Shown here one piece after another: positions 5,647 to 12,370 of a DNA stretch of 19,407 bases. This stretch comes from DAITMV01 sp046318595. GTDB lineage: Bacteria; Pseudomonadota; Gammaproteobacteria; Burkholderiales; Burkholderiaceae_B. The position numbers and the translations under genes were made by a program. The stretch covers positions 1 to 19,407 of the forward strand of contig JBKCTV010000042.1 of NCBI GenBank assembly GCA_046318595.1, read 5' to 3'. Each line of letters begins with the position of its first letter. Positions within the stretch are counted from its first letter, which is position 1. The notes below the pieces were generated by a model that was given only the letters and a program-made list of their open reading frames with translations, ran no database searches and was not told the DNA's origin.

Positions 5647-7833
5647 TCATCCGGGAATTTTTGCCAACGCTTCGAACTCTTTGACCAAATCAAGCCTACC
5701 GGCTTGCTGAGCAGCCTTAAGTGCGATTTCGTAGCCAAGCGGGTCTTTTTTGATGAGTGCAGGGTATTTTTTTACCAACAGTTTCACATTATCCAATTCC
5801 CCAGCCTCTGCGGCGTACCAGAGCGCTGTTCTGTTGTTTTTGTCCTTGCGCAAGGCTCCCGAAGACGGTCCACTGAGCAGATCGACGTTATAAAGCTTTG
5901 GACTCTTCGCGGCCAACATCAAAGCAGTGGTGCCCGACTCGTCTCTGTCCCTATAATTGGCTTTCGCGTCCATCATTCTGCTTAGTACCGACGAATCTCC
6001 ACTCGCCGCCATCATGACGGGCGTAAGAGAACCTCTAGGGGCCAGGTTCACGTCTGCACCGTCGCCGATCAAACGATGAGCGCCGGAAGGCTGATCGTTC
6101 AAAATTGCTCGCACGAGTGGGGTGTGACCGCCGCTTGATTGACTGGCCATAACATTGACGTCATTCCCGAACGTATTTTTAAGCCTCTCGAGTGCGCGCT
6201 CGTGACATATTTCAGCCGCTCGCGCCCAAACGCTTTGAGTATCGATCGTTTTATGGCCTTGACGGTCTGTTTTCTCGCAGCCACCACTCAAATCCGGAGC
6301 GCTGCGGATCCTTGCGTTGACTGAGCGCGTCATGATGGCGTTGAACAACCTTTGATCGCAAACGCCAAAATTTTTAGCGCAACCTATCACGGTTTCCAAA
6401 AAATAAGCCTTTGCTAATTTATATGTCTCCTTGGGTAGAACGGTTCTGAGAAACGCGAATTTGCTCTCAGCCAAACAAGAACCATTTTTTTGAGTGGCCT
6501 GCGAGATTGGTTCAAGGCCATTGATCTCCTCGCTCAACTTGACGTCTTTTTTTGCGAGCACGGCGACACTGCGAAGCCATACGGCAAGCGGAGCACCAAA
6601 CCCAACAAAGCCCGCTGGCGATAAGCGTCCAAGCAACCCATCCTTTTGGTATACGTCTAGCATTTTATCACTGGGCTCCCTAGAGTCCTCAATCGCCATT
6701 GCGTCGTTAGGAAGCAAACTTCCAATCACTAAGACATCCTTCGGCATTAGTTTTAGAGGACTAGCATCACTCTTATCTGTGAGTTGTTTTAAGGCTTCCT
6801 CCACTTGCGTTTTACCGAGCTCCCGAACCTCGATTGTTGGTTGTGCGAAATTGGAGTTGGCATAGCAAAGGCTGAATTCGTCCTCGGCTGTACGGGTTAC
6901 CCAGACGGAGGTCGCATGCGAACCTCCTCCTTCATGCGAACCTCCTTGTTTTCTCATCGACACAGTCTGCGACATTTGGATCAACAAATGCTCCCCTTGG
7001 ACCAGGCCGTCGAGATGTGAAATCATGTCCTCAGCGGAAGCAATACTCTTACCTCGGTTCAATAACCACGGATCGACGTCTTCCTGCATGCCGGTGTAGG
7101 CGTCAGGGTTTACAAACCAATATGGTAGACTCTTGGAGAAGGCTTTAGCGGCGTTTTTCAGCTGTTTCTTGCTGGCTTCGCCTTTGACTTTTTCCGCGAG
7201 ATCGTTCAATGAACGCTCCATCAAACGGCTGAACAAGGCTTCTGAACGATCATCACCACCCATCACACGGCTGAACGAGGATTTCAAACGATCAGTACCG
7301 GCGCCCAATCCGTTGTCTGCCCACGCAAGCAAGTGAATCAGATTGGCAAAATCTGATGGCGTCGCGAGCGCAGCCCCATGAGAATCCGAGATTGGTAAAT
7401 AATTGGCAAAATCGGATGGCGTCGCGCGCGCAGCCCCATCGAAAACCGGGAGTGCTAAATCCCACTCCCTCTCAATTTCTTCTCGAGTCGGAATGTTGGG
7501 TTGCGGCTGATCTTCAAACCCACTCCCTACTGCTTGAACCGCCTTATCCAATGGTTTAGACGACAATCGTGTGCGCTTAGTACCTCCTGCTTGAAATATC
7601 GAGGTCGGGGTTGCCGCTTGGCCGCCGTCTGGCCTAGGCCTAATTTTAAATTTAAACGGCATATACGAACGCACCAGGCTTACCAGTGACGACTTGACTG
7701 GTTGAAAGGCAATGTTATGAGTCTCGGGTGCGGAAACTGGGGGTTGGGAGCTGGCTCGATTAACTGGATAACCTGGTCTATGGCCAACGATCATGTACCC
7801 ACCGGGAAGGTTAATTTTAGTTGACGGTTTCAT
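5647..7833 (-). CDS. Ankyrin-repeat protein, candidate type III effector, 728 aa
   Basis: Residues 1-120 are a Ser/Pro/Gln-rich, basic, disordered leader without a hydrophobic signal, as in type III effectors. Residues 130-165 hold a tandem 20-residue repeat (ATPSDFAN twice). About 235-500 is a globular region with the segment GGGSHATSVWV (His306) and NS near 325-327. About 568-725 contains ankyrin repeats (GGHTPLVRAILND, GADVNLAPRGSLTPVMMAA, GTTALMLAAKS, NRTALWYAAEAGELDNVKLL). The arrangement recalls ShET2/EspL-like effectors, but no Cys precedes residue 323, so a Cys-His protease triad of that order is absent. ATG 7833 has AAGGA 8-10 bases upstream. A HrpL-like box at 7906-7934 suggests control by a T3SS sigma factor. 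Molecular activity unknown. Confidence 0.68.
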   Translation of the reverse strand: MKPSTKINLPGGYMIVGHRPGYPVNRASSQPPVSAPETHNIAFQPVKSSLVSLVRSYMPFKFKIRPRPDGGQAATPTSIFQAGGTKRTRLSSKPLDKAVQAVGSGFEDQPQPNIPTREEIEREWDLALPVFDGAARATPSDFANYLPISDSHGAALATPSDFANLIHLLAWADNGLGAGTDRLKSSFSRVMGGDDRSEALFSRLMERSLNDLAEKVKGEASKKQLKNAAKAFSKSLPYWFVNPDAYTGMQEDVDPWLLNRGKSIASAEDMISHLDGLVQGEHLLIQMSQTVSMRKQGGSHEGGGSHATSVWVTRTAEDEFSLCYANSNFAQPTIEVRELGKTQVEEALKQLTDKSDASPLKLMPKDVLVIGSLLPNDAMAIEDSREPSDKMLDVYQKDGLLGRLSPAGFVGFGAPLAVWLRSVAVLAKKDVKLSEEINGLEPISQATQKNGSCLAESKFAFLRTVLPKETYKLAKAYFLETVIGCAKNFGVCDQRLFNAIMTRSVNARIRSAPDLSGGCEKTDRQGHKTIDTQSVWARAAEICHERALERLKNTFGNDVNVMASQSSGGHTPLVRAILNDQPSGAHRLIGDGADVNLAPRGSLTPVMMAASGDSSVLSRMMDAKANYRDRDESGTTALMLAAKSPKLYNVDLLSGPSSGALRKDKNNRTALWYAAEAGELDNVKLLVKKYPALIKKDPLGYEIALKAAQQAGRLDLVKEFEALAKIPG
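7342..7461. repeat. 60-base tandem duplication inside the ankyrin-protein gene
   Basis: Two copies with a period of exactly 60 bases. The 38-base cores at 7342-7379 and 7402-7439 differ at about two positions, and the following 22 bases are diverged but still alignable. The unit is 20 codons, so the frame is kept and the protein gains a second LPxxD...GAAxATPSDFAN motif (residues about 129-164). Confidence 0.8.
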
Positions 7834-7905
7834 GCGGCATTCTTCCTTTTTTCTCGAATAAACGTAAGCCTGCTGCAGTTGGTTTTAGCGTGCAGGCCCT
7901 CCTTG

Positions 7906-7934
7906 TCAGTGGAGTGAATCGCGAAATAAGTTCC
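7906..7934 (-). promoter_or_regulatory. HrpL-type promoter (hrp box) before the ankyrin-protein gene
   Basis: Read on the - strand, the sequence is GGAACT-N16-CCACTGA. This matches the ECF sigma HrpL consensus GGAACC-N15/16-CCACNNA at all defined positions but one, with legal spacing. It ends 73 bases before ATG 7833, a normal distance. HrpL drives type III secretion and effector genes in group I hrp systems. No comparable box is seen before the LRR gene, which may be co-transcribed. Confidence 0.6.
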
Positions 7935-7977
7935 CGTGAAAACTCATCAGTAGTCGTCCCTGCAAAACTCCTGAAAC

Positions 7978-8666
7978 GTAAACCCCCGGCAAACCCATCT
8001 TTATTTTTGACCGCCGTGCCATAAACATAGTGTCCACTGAAAAAGCCCTGTTCCAGAAACACGGCGTCACCGAGGCGGGCTGCATGGCGCATGCCCGGCG
8101 CAAGTTCTTCGATTTGCACAAAGCCAACAAGAGCCTGATCGCCGAGCAGGCGCTGGCGCAGTTCGCGGCGCTGTACGCCATCGAAGCAAGCCTGCGGGAA
8201 CAGCCCCCCGACGTTCGGCTGAACATGCGGCAAATGCAGGCCAAACCGCTACTGGATAAGCTCCATGACTGGTTGCTGACGCACAAGGCCAAGATCCCGG
8301 ACGGCTCGGGCACGATGCGCGCCATCGATTACAGCTTGAAGCGCTGGGCGGCGTTGACCCATTATCTGGATGATCCGCTGGTCCCGATCGACAACAACTG
8401 GGTCGAGAACCAGATGCGGCCGGTCGCGCTCGGGCGCAAAAACTGGTTGTTTGCCGGCAGCTTGCGCGCGGGCAAACGAGGGGCTGCGATCATGAGCTTG
8501 ATTCAGTCGGCCAAGCTCAACGGCCACGATCCCTATGCGTATCTGAAAGATGTGCTGGATCGCCTGCCTACGCAGCCATGCAGCAAAATCGAGGAGTTGC
8601 TGCCGCATTCCTGGAAACCAGCCAAACTTTGATGCCTTTGTAAAGATGGGTTTGCTGGGGGTTTAC
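7978..8666 (+). mobile_element. Internally deleted IS66-family element, 689 bases, both ends intact
   Basis: Terminal inverted repeats of 26 bases lie at 7978-8003 (starting GTAAACCCCCGGCAAACC) and 8641-8666 and match at 25 of 26 positions. The GTAA start is typical of IS66-family elements. A complete IS66 is about 2.5 kb with three genes; here only the end of the transposase gene remains, so roughly 1.8 kb is missing from the left part. The 8 bases flanking each side (CCTGAAAC and ATTAAATT) do not match, so no target duplication is visible. Confidence 0.82.
8030..8632 (+). pseudogene. tnpC: C-terminal part of an IS66 transposase (TnpC)
   Basis: 200 residues, from GTG 8030 to TGA 8630-8632, correspond to the end of the IS66 DDE transposase. 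EAGCMAHARRKFFDLH is the conserved zinc/AHARRKF region. DNNWVENQMRPVALGRKNWLF holds the final catalytic Glu of the DDE triad. The C-terminal IEELLPHSWKP is the usual tail. The N-terminal half with the first catalytic Asp is gone, so the protein cannot transpose by itself. The deletion joint lies between the left inverted repeat and about 8030. Confidence 0.85.
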
Positions 8667-8672
8667 ATTAAA

Positions 8673-8963
8673 TTAGGCATGCAAGGACTTCAAAGCGATG
8701 TCAGGAGCACTCAGCATAATTTTTAGCAAAGCCACTGCCGGACCCGTTGGGTTACGCCGATGTTGCTCCCAATTTTGTAAGGTTTTGACGCTTACGCGCA
8801 TCAAACCTGCAAATTCACTTTGCGATAGCCCTATCCGTTCGCGCACAGCTTTTACATCAGGAGCAGCGATATTAAATCGTCTGGACGCAACTTTTTTGCC
8901 GCTTGCGATATCTTTGGCTTCCTTCAAGCTTTGGACCAAATCGTCAAATAGTTCTTTTTCCAT
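8673..8963 (-). CDS. higA: HigA/NadS-like antitoxin with XRE-type helix-turn-helix, 96 aa
   Basis: Second gene of a toxin-antitoxin pair. The C-terminal domain VKAVRERIGLSQSEFAGLMR followed by VSVKTLQNWEQHRRNPTGPA (about residues 38-78) is a clear XRE helix-turn-helix. The N-terminal 37 residues (LVQSLKEAKDIASGKKVASR) are the usual toxin-interacting part in this subgroup. ATG 8963 has a strong AAGGAG located inside the end of the toxin gene, whose stop is immediately adjacent, so translation is coupled. It is expected to repress its own operon with the toxin as co-repressor, probably through the palindrome at 9289-9303. The gene ends just outside the IS66 relic. Confidence 0.87.
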   Translation of the reverse strand: MEKELFDDLVQSLKEAKDIASGKKVASRRFNIAAPDVKAVRERIGLSQSEFAGLMRVSVKTLQNWEQHRRNPTGPAVALLKIMLSAPDIALKSLHA

Positions 8964-9275
8964 TTAAAGCTCCTTTATGAACTCGCGCAGCAACGCCGTT
9001 TCTTGGTCAGTTAAATCATCTTTTTTCGATTTTGGATAAATCAATAACAGGTAGATCTGATGCGAGTCTTTGACCCAATAATAAATTACCCTAACACCGC
9101 CGCTTTTCCCCCGTCCCGGTAATGCATAGCGTAATTTGCCAATTCCACCGCCAGATTTGATGAGGTTGCCTCTGTCAGGCTTTTCCACCAAAATGTTTTG
9201 TAAACCCCTGTATTCCTCATCGTCCAGTAAAGGATTGAGCAACCGGGTAAAAACAGAAGTTTCAATAAATTCCAT
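8964..9275 (-). CDS. higB: HigB/RelE-superfamily toxin, 103 aa
   Basis: Small basic protein of the RelE/HigB fold. Recognisable elements are GGGIGKLRYALPGRGKSGGV, RVIYYWVKDSHQIYLLLIYP and KSKKDDLTDQE, the conserved strand-turn-strand core and C-terminal helix of ribosome-dependent mRNA interferases in this subgroup. ATG 9275 (MEFIETSVF) is the family's usual start; an in-frame ATG at 9284 is an alternative. The toxin gene comes first and the antitoxin second, the order typical for HigBA and the reverse of RelBE. The palindrome at 9289-9303 lies immediately upstream. Confidence 0.85.
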   Translation of the reverse strand: MEFIETSVFTRLLNPLLDDEEYRGLQNILVEKPDRGNLIKSGGGIGKLRYALPGRGKSGGVRVIYYWVKDSHQIYLLLIYPKSKKDDLTDQETALLREFIKEL

Positions 9276-9288
9276 GTTTACCATCTTA

Positions 9289-9303
9289 TACGCCAATGGC
9301 GTA
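9289..9303 (-). promoter_or_regulatory. Palindromic operator candidate of the higBA-like operon
   Basis: TACGCC-AAT-GGCGTA is a perfect 6-bp inverted repeat ending 13 bases before ATG 9275. XRE antitoxins of this group bind such palindromes over their own promoter. An AT-containing stretch alongside (TATAAG on the - strand) may overlap the promoter or start. Confidence 0.55.
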
Positions 9304-9318
9304 CAACTCAACATTTTT

Positions 9319-9468
9319 CATCAGTAGTGTCCGGTTAAATCCCCCCGCCGCCGGCAAAGCTTTATTTGGTGCGCTTTTCGAGAGATCAAGGGGCGCGCAA
9401 CATGACAGATCATCTGATCTTCGGGGGGAGTTCCCAAACCCAGAATCGAACCCGAGTCCGTTAATGCG
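9319..9468. other. Intergenic DNA with probable insertion-sequence debris
   Basis: 150 bases without a convincing gene between the higBA operator and the end of the second Fic gene. They start with CATCAGTAGTGTCC (9319-9332); almost the same string (with one extra C) occurs at 7945-7959, and TAGTGTCC occurs again at 8028-8035. TAGTGTCCGGTTAAAT looks like an insertion-sequence end, but no partner end is found. The composition becomes GC-rich after 9340. Confidence 0.3.
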
Positions 9469-10830
9469 TCAATGCCTTTGAACCGCCTTCCAGGCCGTGT
9501 AGTCGGAGGGTCGTAAACCGTAGCGCGCCAGCACCCCCTCGTGCAGCCTCCGGAGCTCTTCGACAGTCAGTGCCTGCACCCCCACTTGCTCACCTTTAGG
9601 CACAAAATCTGCCACGGCTCGCTGAATGCAGGAAAGCGGTTCCAGCTCAGGATGCGTGATGACTTCGCGAATCGTCTGCTTGATGAAATCACGCCATGCC
9701 AAGCGAAGGGGGTCGGGCTCCGCCAAGTCTTGTTTGATCGCCAGATATTCCTGCGTAGAACGCTCATAGGCCCAGACGTAAAGGTCACGCAGCAGCTCCA
9801 CTCGAGTCATTTCGTACACGCCGAGGGTTGCCCGGCTGTATGCCTGCTCCGGCACATCCAGAAAAGTCAGCGGACAAAGATTCGCGCGGAACAACGGCAG
9901 ATTCGCGGCCAATCGTGAGGTGCGCTTGTTGATGTCGGCAAAAGGCTGCAGGTAGGGCAAATGCACCATCATGAAGAAGGATTGCTCAAATGGATCTCCA
10001 ATCTGGTTAGCCTTACCCAGAAACACTTCCAGCGCGTCTTCAATTTGCTGTGGTGTCGAGATCGGGCGATAAACGCTTTTGCCAATATCGACGGCATGCC
10101 GGCGAATTCGTCCCTCATCTGCTGGATTGGGCAACAAGTTCTCCGCCAAAGCGCTGTGCACGTTCATCAGCGTGTAGCGGTTGAACTCCGCACTGTCGAT
10201 GTTTTCGACCAGCAGTTCGATCGCCGTTTTGTGGTTCAGGATCATCTGTGTTTCGATGGCGGCTTTGCCCCGTGCGGCCTTGCCATGCTCGATAAGCTCG
10301 CGGGTGTCGAGCCGCGAGTAGGTGTTGCCCTCCAGGTGGCTTGATGCCCATGACAAGTCGATCAGCAATCGATTGAGAATGGCGCGGCTGTAAGTGCCCG
10401 CAGGTTCGTCAACGTCAGTGGTTCTGCCCATCTTGTCTAATTGGCGGCGCAGCGACTCAGATAAATACCAGATCTCATTGGGACGATACGCATCCAGAAA
10501 ATCACGCTGATAGCCTACCGGTTTGCGAGCCGCCAGAGGCTGATCGATATAGGCAAGGATGTCCTGGCTATCCGCAGAAAGGGGAATGAAAGACGGGAAG
10601 CAATCTACACTGGTGGCCAGGGCACCGCTGCCAGCTTGGATATTTGCACGGAAATAGCGACGGGCCCGACCTTCACCCAGCGCGGCGACTTGCCGGCGCT
10701 CAATCAGCTTCGCGATCAAGCGCTGTGCTGTTCGCCTGGCAATCTCAGGGTGCGCGGTCAGCAGTTCGGCCAGCGTCAATCCGTTCTCGGATGACCGGAT
10801 GCTGTTCAGTAAGTCTGTTGTAGATGACAT
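9469..10830 (-). CDS. Fic-family protein with N-terminal winged helix and degenerate Fic motif, 453 aa
   Basis: Residues 1-60 form a winged-helix-like DNA-binding segment (DLLNSIRSSENGLTLAEL ... RRTAQRLIAKLIERRQV). A Fic fold follows. The autoinhibitory motif is present (SSHLEGN, about 163-169; S-xxx-E-G). The catalytic motif, normally HxFx(D/E)GNGRxxR, reads QPFADINKRTSR at about 295-306: the His is Gln, and GNGR is INKR. Adenylylation by the usual mechanism is therefore doubtful, and the protein may act as a regulator. The start is chosen at ATG 10830 because coding character begins there; in-frame ATGs at 10857 and 10866 fall among direct repeats that look regulatory. Confidence 0.82.
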   Translation of the reverse strand: MSSTTDLLNSIRSSENGLTLAELLTAHPEIARRTAQRLIAKLIERRQVAALGEGRARRYFRANIQAGSGALATSVDCFPSFIPLSADSQDILAYIDQPLAARKPVGYQRDFLDAYRPNEIWYLSESLRRQLDKMGRTTDVDEPAGTYSRAILNRLLIDLSWASSHLEGNTYSRLDTRELIEHGKAARGKAAIETQMILNHKTAIELLVENIDSAEFNRYTLMNVHSALAENLLPNPADEGRIRRHAVDIGKSVYRPISTPQQIEDALEVFLGKANQIGDPFEQSFFMMVHLPYLQPFADINKRTSRLAANLPLFRANLCPLTFLDVPEQAYSRATLGVYEMTRVELLRDLYVWAYERSTQEYLAIKQDLAEPDPLRLAWRDFIKQTIREVITHPELEPLSCIQRAVADFVPKGEQVGVQALTVEELRRLHEGVLARYGLRPSDYTAWKAVQRH

Positions 10831-10837
10831 AGCGTTG

Positions 10838-10895
10838 TGGCGCTGTTCGAAGTACATGTGGCGCAATTATGGCGCAGTTTATGGCCATCGCGCCA
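10838..10895 (+). promoter_or_regulatory. Helically phased direct repeats, candidate operator of the Fic/HTH gene
   Basis: TGGCGCTGTT (10838-10847), TGGCGCAATT (10859-10868) and TGGCGCAGTT (10870-10879) are direct repeats with starts 21 and 11 bases apart, close to two turns and one turn of DNA. An inverted TGGCGC lies at 10890-10895. They sit directly upstream of the chosen start of a gene whose product has an N-terminal DNA-binding domain, so autoregulation is likely. Confidence 0.5.
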
Positions 10896-10927
10896 CGACT
10901 TCCCAAATGGGGTAGAAATGGCTGGCC

Positions 10928-11035
10928 CTACCCGTATCCAATCTTGAGTTCTTGGGCTTGGGCAGCGAGTTCATTCAGGGCCAGAAGTCTAGCCAGACTG
11001 GCATCCGTGCGGATTGGCGACGGTCGCCAGTAGAG
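10928..11035 (-). pseudogene. Coding-like 3' remnant of an unidentified gene, 35 codons
   Basis: Between the metallo-hydrolase and the Fic gene, the - strand frame from 11035 to TAG 10928-10930 reads LYWRPSPIRTDASLARLLAL and continues NELAAQAQELKIGYG. The Ala/Leu-rich helical pattern looks coding, but there is no start. I cannot assign a family. The first six codons overlap two small hairpins, GCCAG-A-CTGGC (10992-11002) and GGCGAC-G-GTCGCC (11016-11028), which may instead end transcription of the upstream metallo-hydrolase gene. Confidence 0.3.
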
Positions 11036-11040
11036 TCATC

Positions 11041-11919
11041 TCAGAGCGCATTCAGAGGAATTTTGGCGTAAGCGATGCCGTTGGCTTCCTTGGGCGGCAT
11101 TTCCCCGGCGCGGATGTTGATCTGCACTGCCGGCAGGATCAGCACCGGCATTTCCAGCGTAGCGTCGCGCCGGGCGCGCATTGCCACGAACTGGGCTTCG
11201 GTGATGCCGTCATGGACATGAATGTTGCGCGCGCGTTGTTCGGCCACGGTGGTTTCGAAAGACACTTCACGGCCATTGGGCGGGTAGTCGTGGCACATGA
11301 AAAGGCGCGTATCCGCAGGCAGACTCAGGAGCTTACGCGTGGACGTATAAAGGGTTTGGGCATCACCACCCGGAAAATCGCAGCGGGCGGTCCCCACATC
11401 GGGCATGAATAAAGTATCGCCCACAAAAACTGCGTCGCCAAACTGGTAAGCCACACAGGCCGGGGTGTGGCCCGGCACATAGAGCGTCTTGCCGAATAGC
11501 TCACCGACGCTGATTTCCTCGTCTTCTGCAAACAGGCGGTCAAACTGCGAGCCATCCACAGCAAAATCCGGCTCCAAGTTGAAAACAAGCTTGAACACCT
11601 GCTGCACGGTGGTGATGTGACCGCCAATGCCGGTGCGCCCGCCAAGCTGGGCCTTCAGATAGGGTGCGGCAGTCAGGTGGTCGGCATGAGCATGGGTTTC
11701 GAGAATCCACTGCACCCGCAGCAGATTGCTGCGAACGTAATCGATCACCTTGTCCGCTGAGGTATGGCTGGTGCGGCCGGACTTGGGATCATAGTCGAGC
11801 ACCGAATCGATGATCGCGCAGGCTGTGCCGGGCCCCAGGTGCACCACATAAGTGACGGTCCAGGTGGCGGGGTCGAAGATGCCATGCACCTGAGGTTTGG
11901 CGATGCTGGGAGCGGTCAT
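11041..11919 (-). CDS. blh: Metallo-beta-lactamase-fold hydrolase, persulfide dioxygenase-like (Blh/ETHE1 group), 292 aa
   Basis: The metal-binding motif THAHADH (residues 75-81) is followed by H151 (VPGHTPACVAY), D168 (FVGDTLFMPD) and H210 (FMCHDYPP). The segment MPDVGTARCDFPGG is characteristic of the persulfide dioxygenase/Blh subgroup. In that group an Fe(II) enzyme oxidises glutathione persulfide to sulfite. No rhodanese domain is fused, and length is normal. ATG 11919 lies 28 bases from the near arm of the 11947-11985 palindrome, and the gene diverges from a BigR-type repressor, so it should be induced by sulfide or persulfides. Substrate is inferred from family and context. Confidence 0.85.
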   Translation of the reverse strand: MTAPSIAKPQVHGIFDPATWTVTYVVHLGPGTACAIIDSVLDYDPKSGRTSHTSADKVIDYVRSNLLRVQWILETHAHADHLTAAPYLKAQLGGRTGIGGHITTVQQVFKLVFNLEPDFAVDGSQFDRLFAEDEEISVGELFGKTLYVPGHTPACVAYQFGDAVFVGDTLFMPDVGTARCDFPGGDAQTLYTSTRKLLSLPADTRLFMCHDYPPNGREVSFETTVAEQRARNIHVHDGITEAQFVAMRARRDATLEMPVLILPAVQINIRAGEMPPKEANGIAYAKIPLNAL

Positions 11920-11946
11920 GATGGCGACAATTCAGTTAATTTTTAT

Positions 11947-11985
11947 ATATTATATTGAACAATTTTATATTTTTCAATATAATAT
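11947..11985. promoter_or_regulatory. Large palindrome between blh and bigR, probable BigR operator and divergent promoter
   Basis: ATATTATATTGAA (11947-11959) and TTCAATATAATAT (11973-11985) are perfect 13-bp inverted arms separated by 13 AT-rich bases. BigR/SqrR-type repressors bind AT-rich palindromes in the shared promoter of their operon. The position midway between divergent genes fits repression in both directions. TATAAT-like hexamers are embedded in both arms. Confidence 0.75.
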
Positions 11986-11990
11986 AAAGC

Positions 11991-12047
11991 ATGAATAGAA
12001 AGCAAAAGCGCATATTTCATCAAGCGAAAACTAGGCGACGTCAATGA
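11991..12047 (+). CDS. Possible 18-aa basic leader ORF overlapping the bigR start
   Basis: ATG 11991 opens MNRKQKRIFHQAKTRRRQ, and its TGA (12045-12047) overlaps the bigR ATG (12044) as ATGA. The peptide is extremely basic. The ribosome site is weak (AAAG). The exact overlap suggests translational coupling, but an open frame this short can arise by chance. Confidence 0.3.
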   Translation: MNRKQKRIFHQAKTRRRQ

Positions 12048-12364
12048 AGTCAGTAATGCCGGATCTCTCGGAAATGCAAGCTGCGGCCGGACAGGCCTGC
12101 AAGCTCATGAAGGTATTGGCCAACACGGATCGCCTGATGATCCTTTGCCAGCTCAGCCAGAGCGAAAAGCGTGTAGGAGAGCTGGAGGAGCTGCTTGGCA
12201 TCGTGCAGCCCACGCTCTCGCAGCAGCTTACCGTGCTGCGCGACGAGGAGCTGGTGAGCACCCGCCGCGAGGGCAAGAACATTTACTACAAAATTTCCAG
12301 CCAGAAAGTGCTGGCCGTGATGGAGGTACTTTATGATCAGTTCTGCGGTCAACCAAAGGCGTAA
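12044..12364 (+). CDS. bigR: ArsR-family repressor, BigR/SqrR type persulfide sensor, 106 aa
   Basis: Winged-helix ArsR protein: recognition helix region VQPTLSQQLTVLRDEELVST at about residues 54-73, followed by the wing RREGKNIYYKI. Cys35 and Cys101 are 66 residues apart, the same spacing as the two redox cysteines of BigR (42/108) and SqrR (41/107). Those form a sulfur bridge on exposure to persulfides and release DNA. A third Cys (19) is outside this pair. It is transcribed away from blh and followed 6 bases later by two transporter halves. The start ATG 12044 has a weak ribosome site; ATG 12056 is a possible alternative. Confidence 0.85.
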   Translation: MKSVMPDLSEMQAAAGQACKLMKVLANTDRLMILCQLSQSEKRVGELEELLGIVQPTLSQQLTVLRDEELVSTRREGKNIYYKISSQKVLAVMEVLYDQFCGQPKA

Positions 12365-12370
12365 ACAGTG

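Noticed and set aside
9440..9470. GAATCGAACCC, which looks like the T-loop of a tRNA on the - strand
   Set aside because: No acceptor, D-arm or anticodon arm can be folded around it and no CCA end follows; a chance match.
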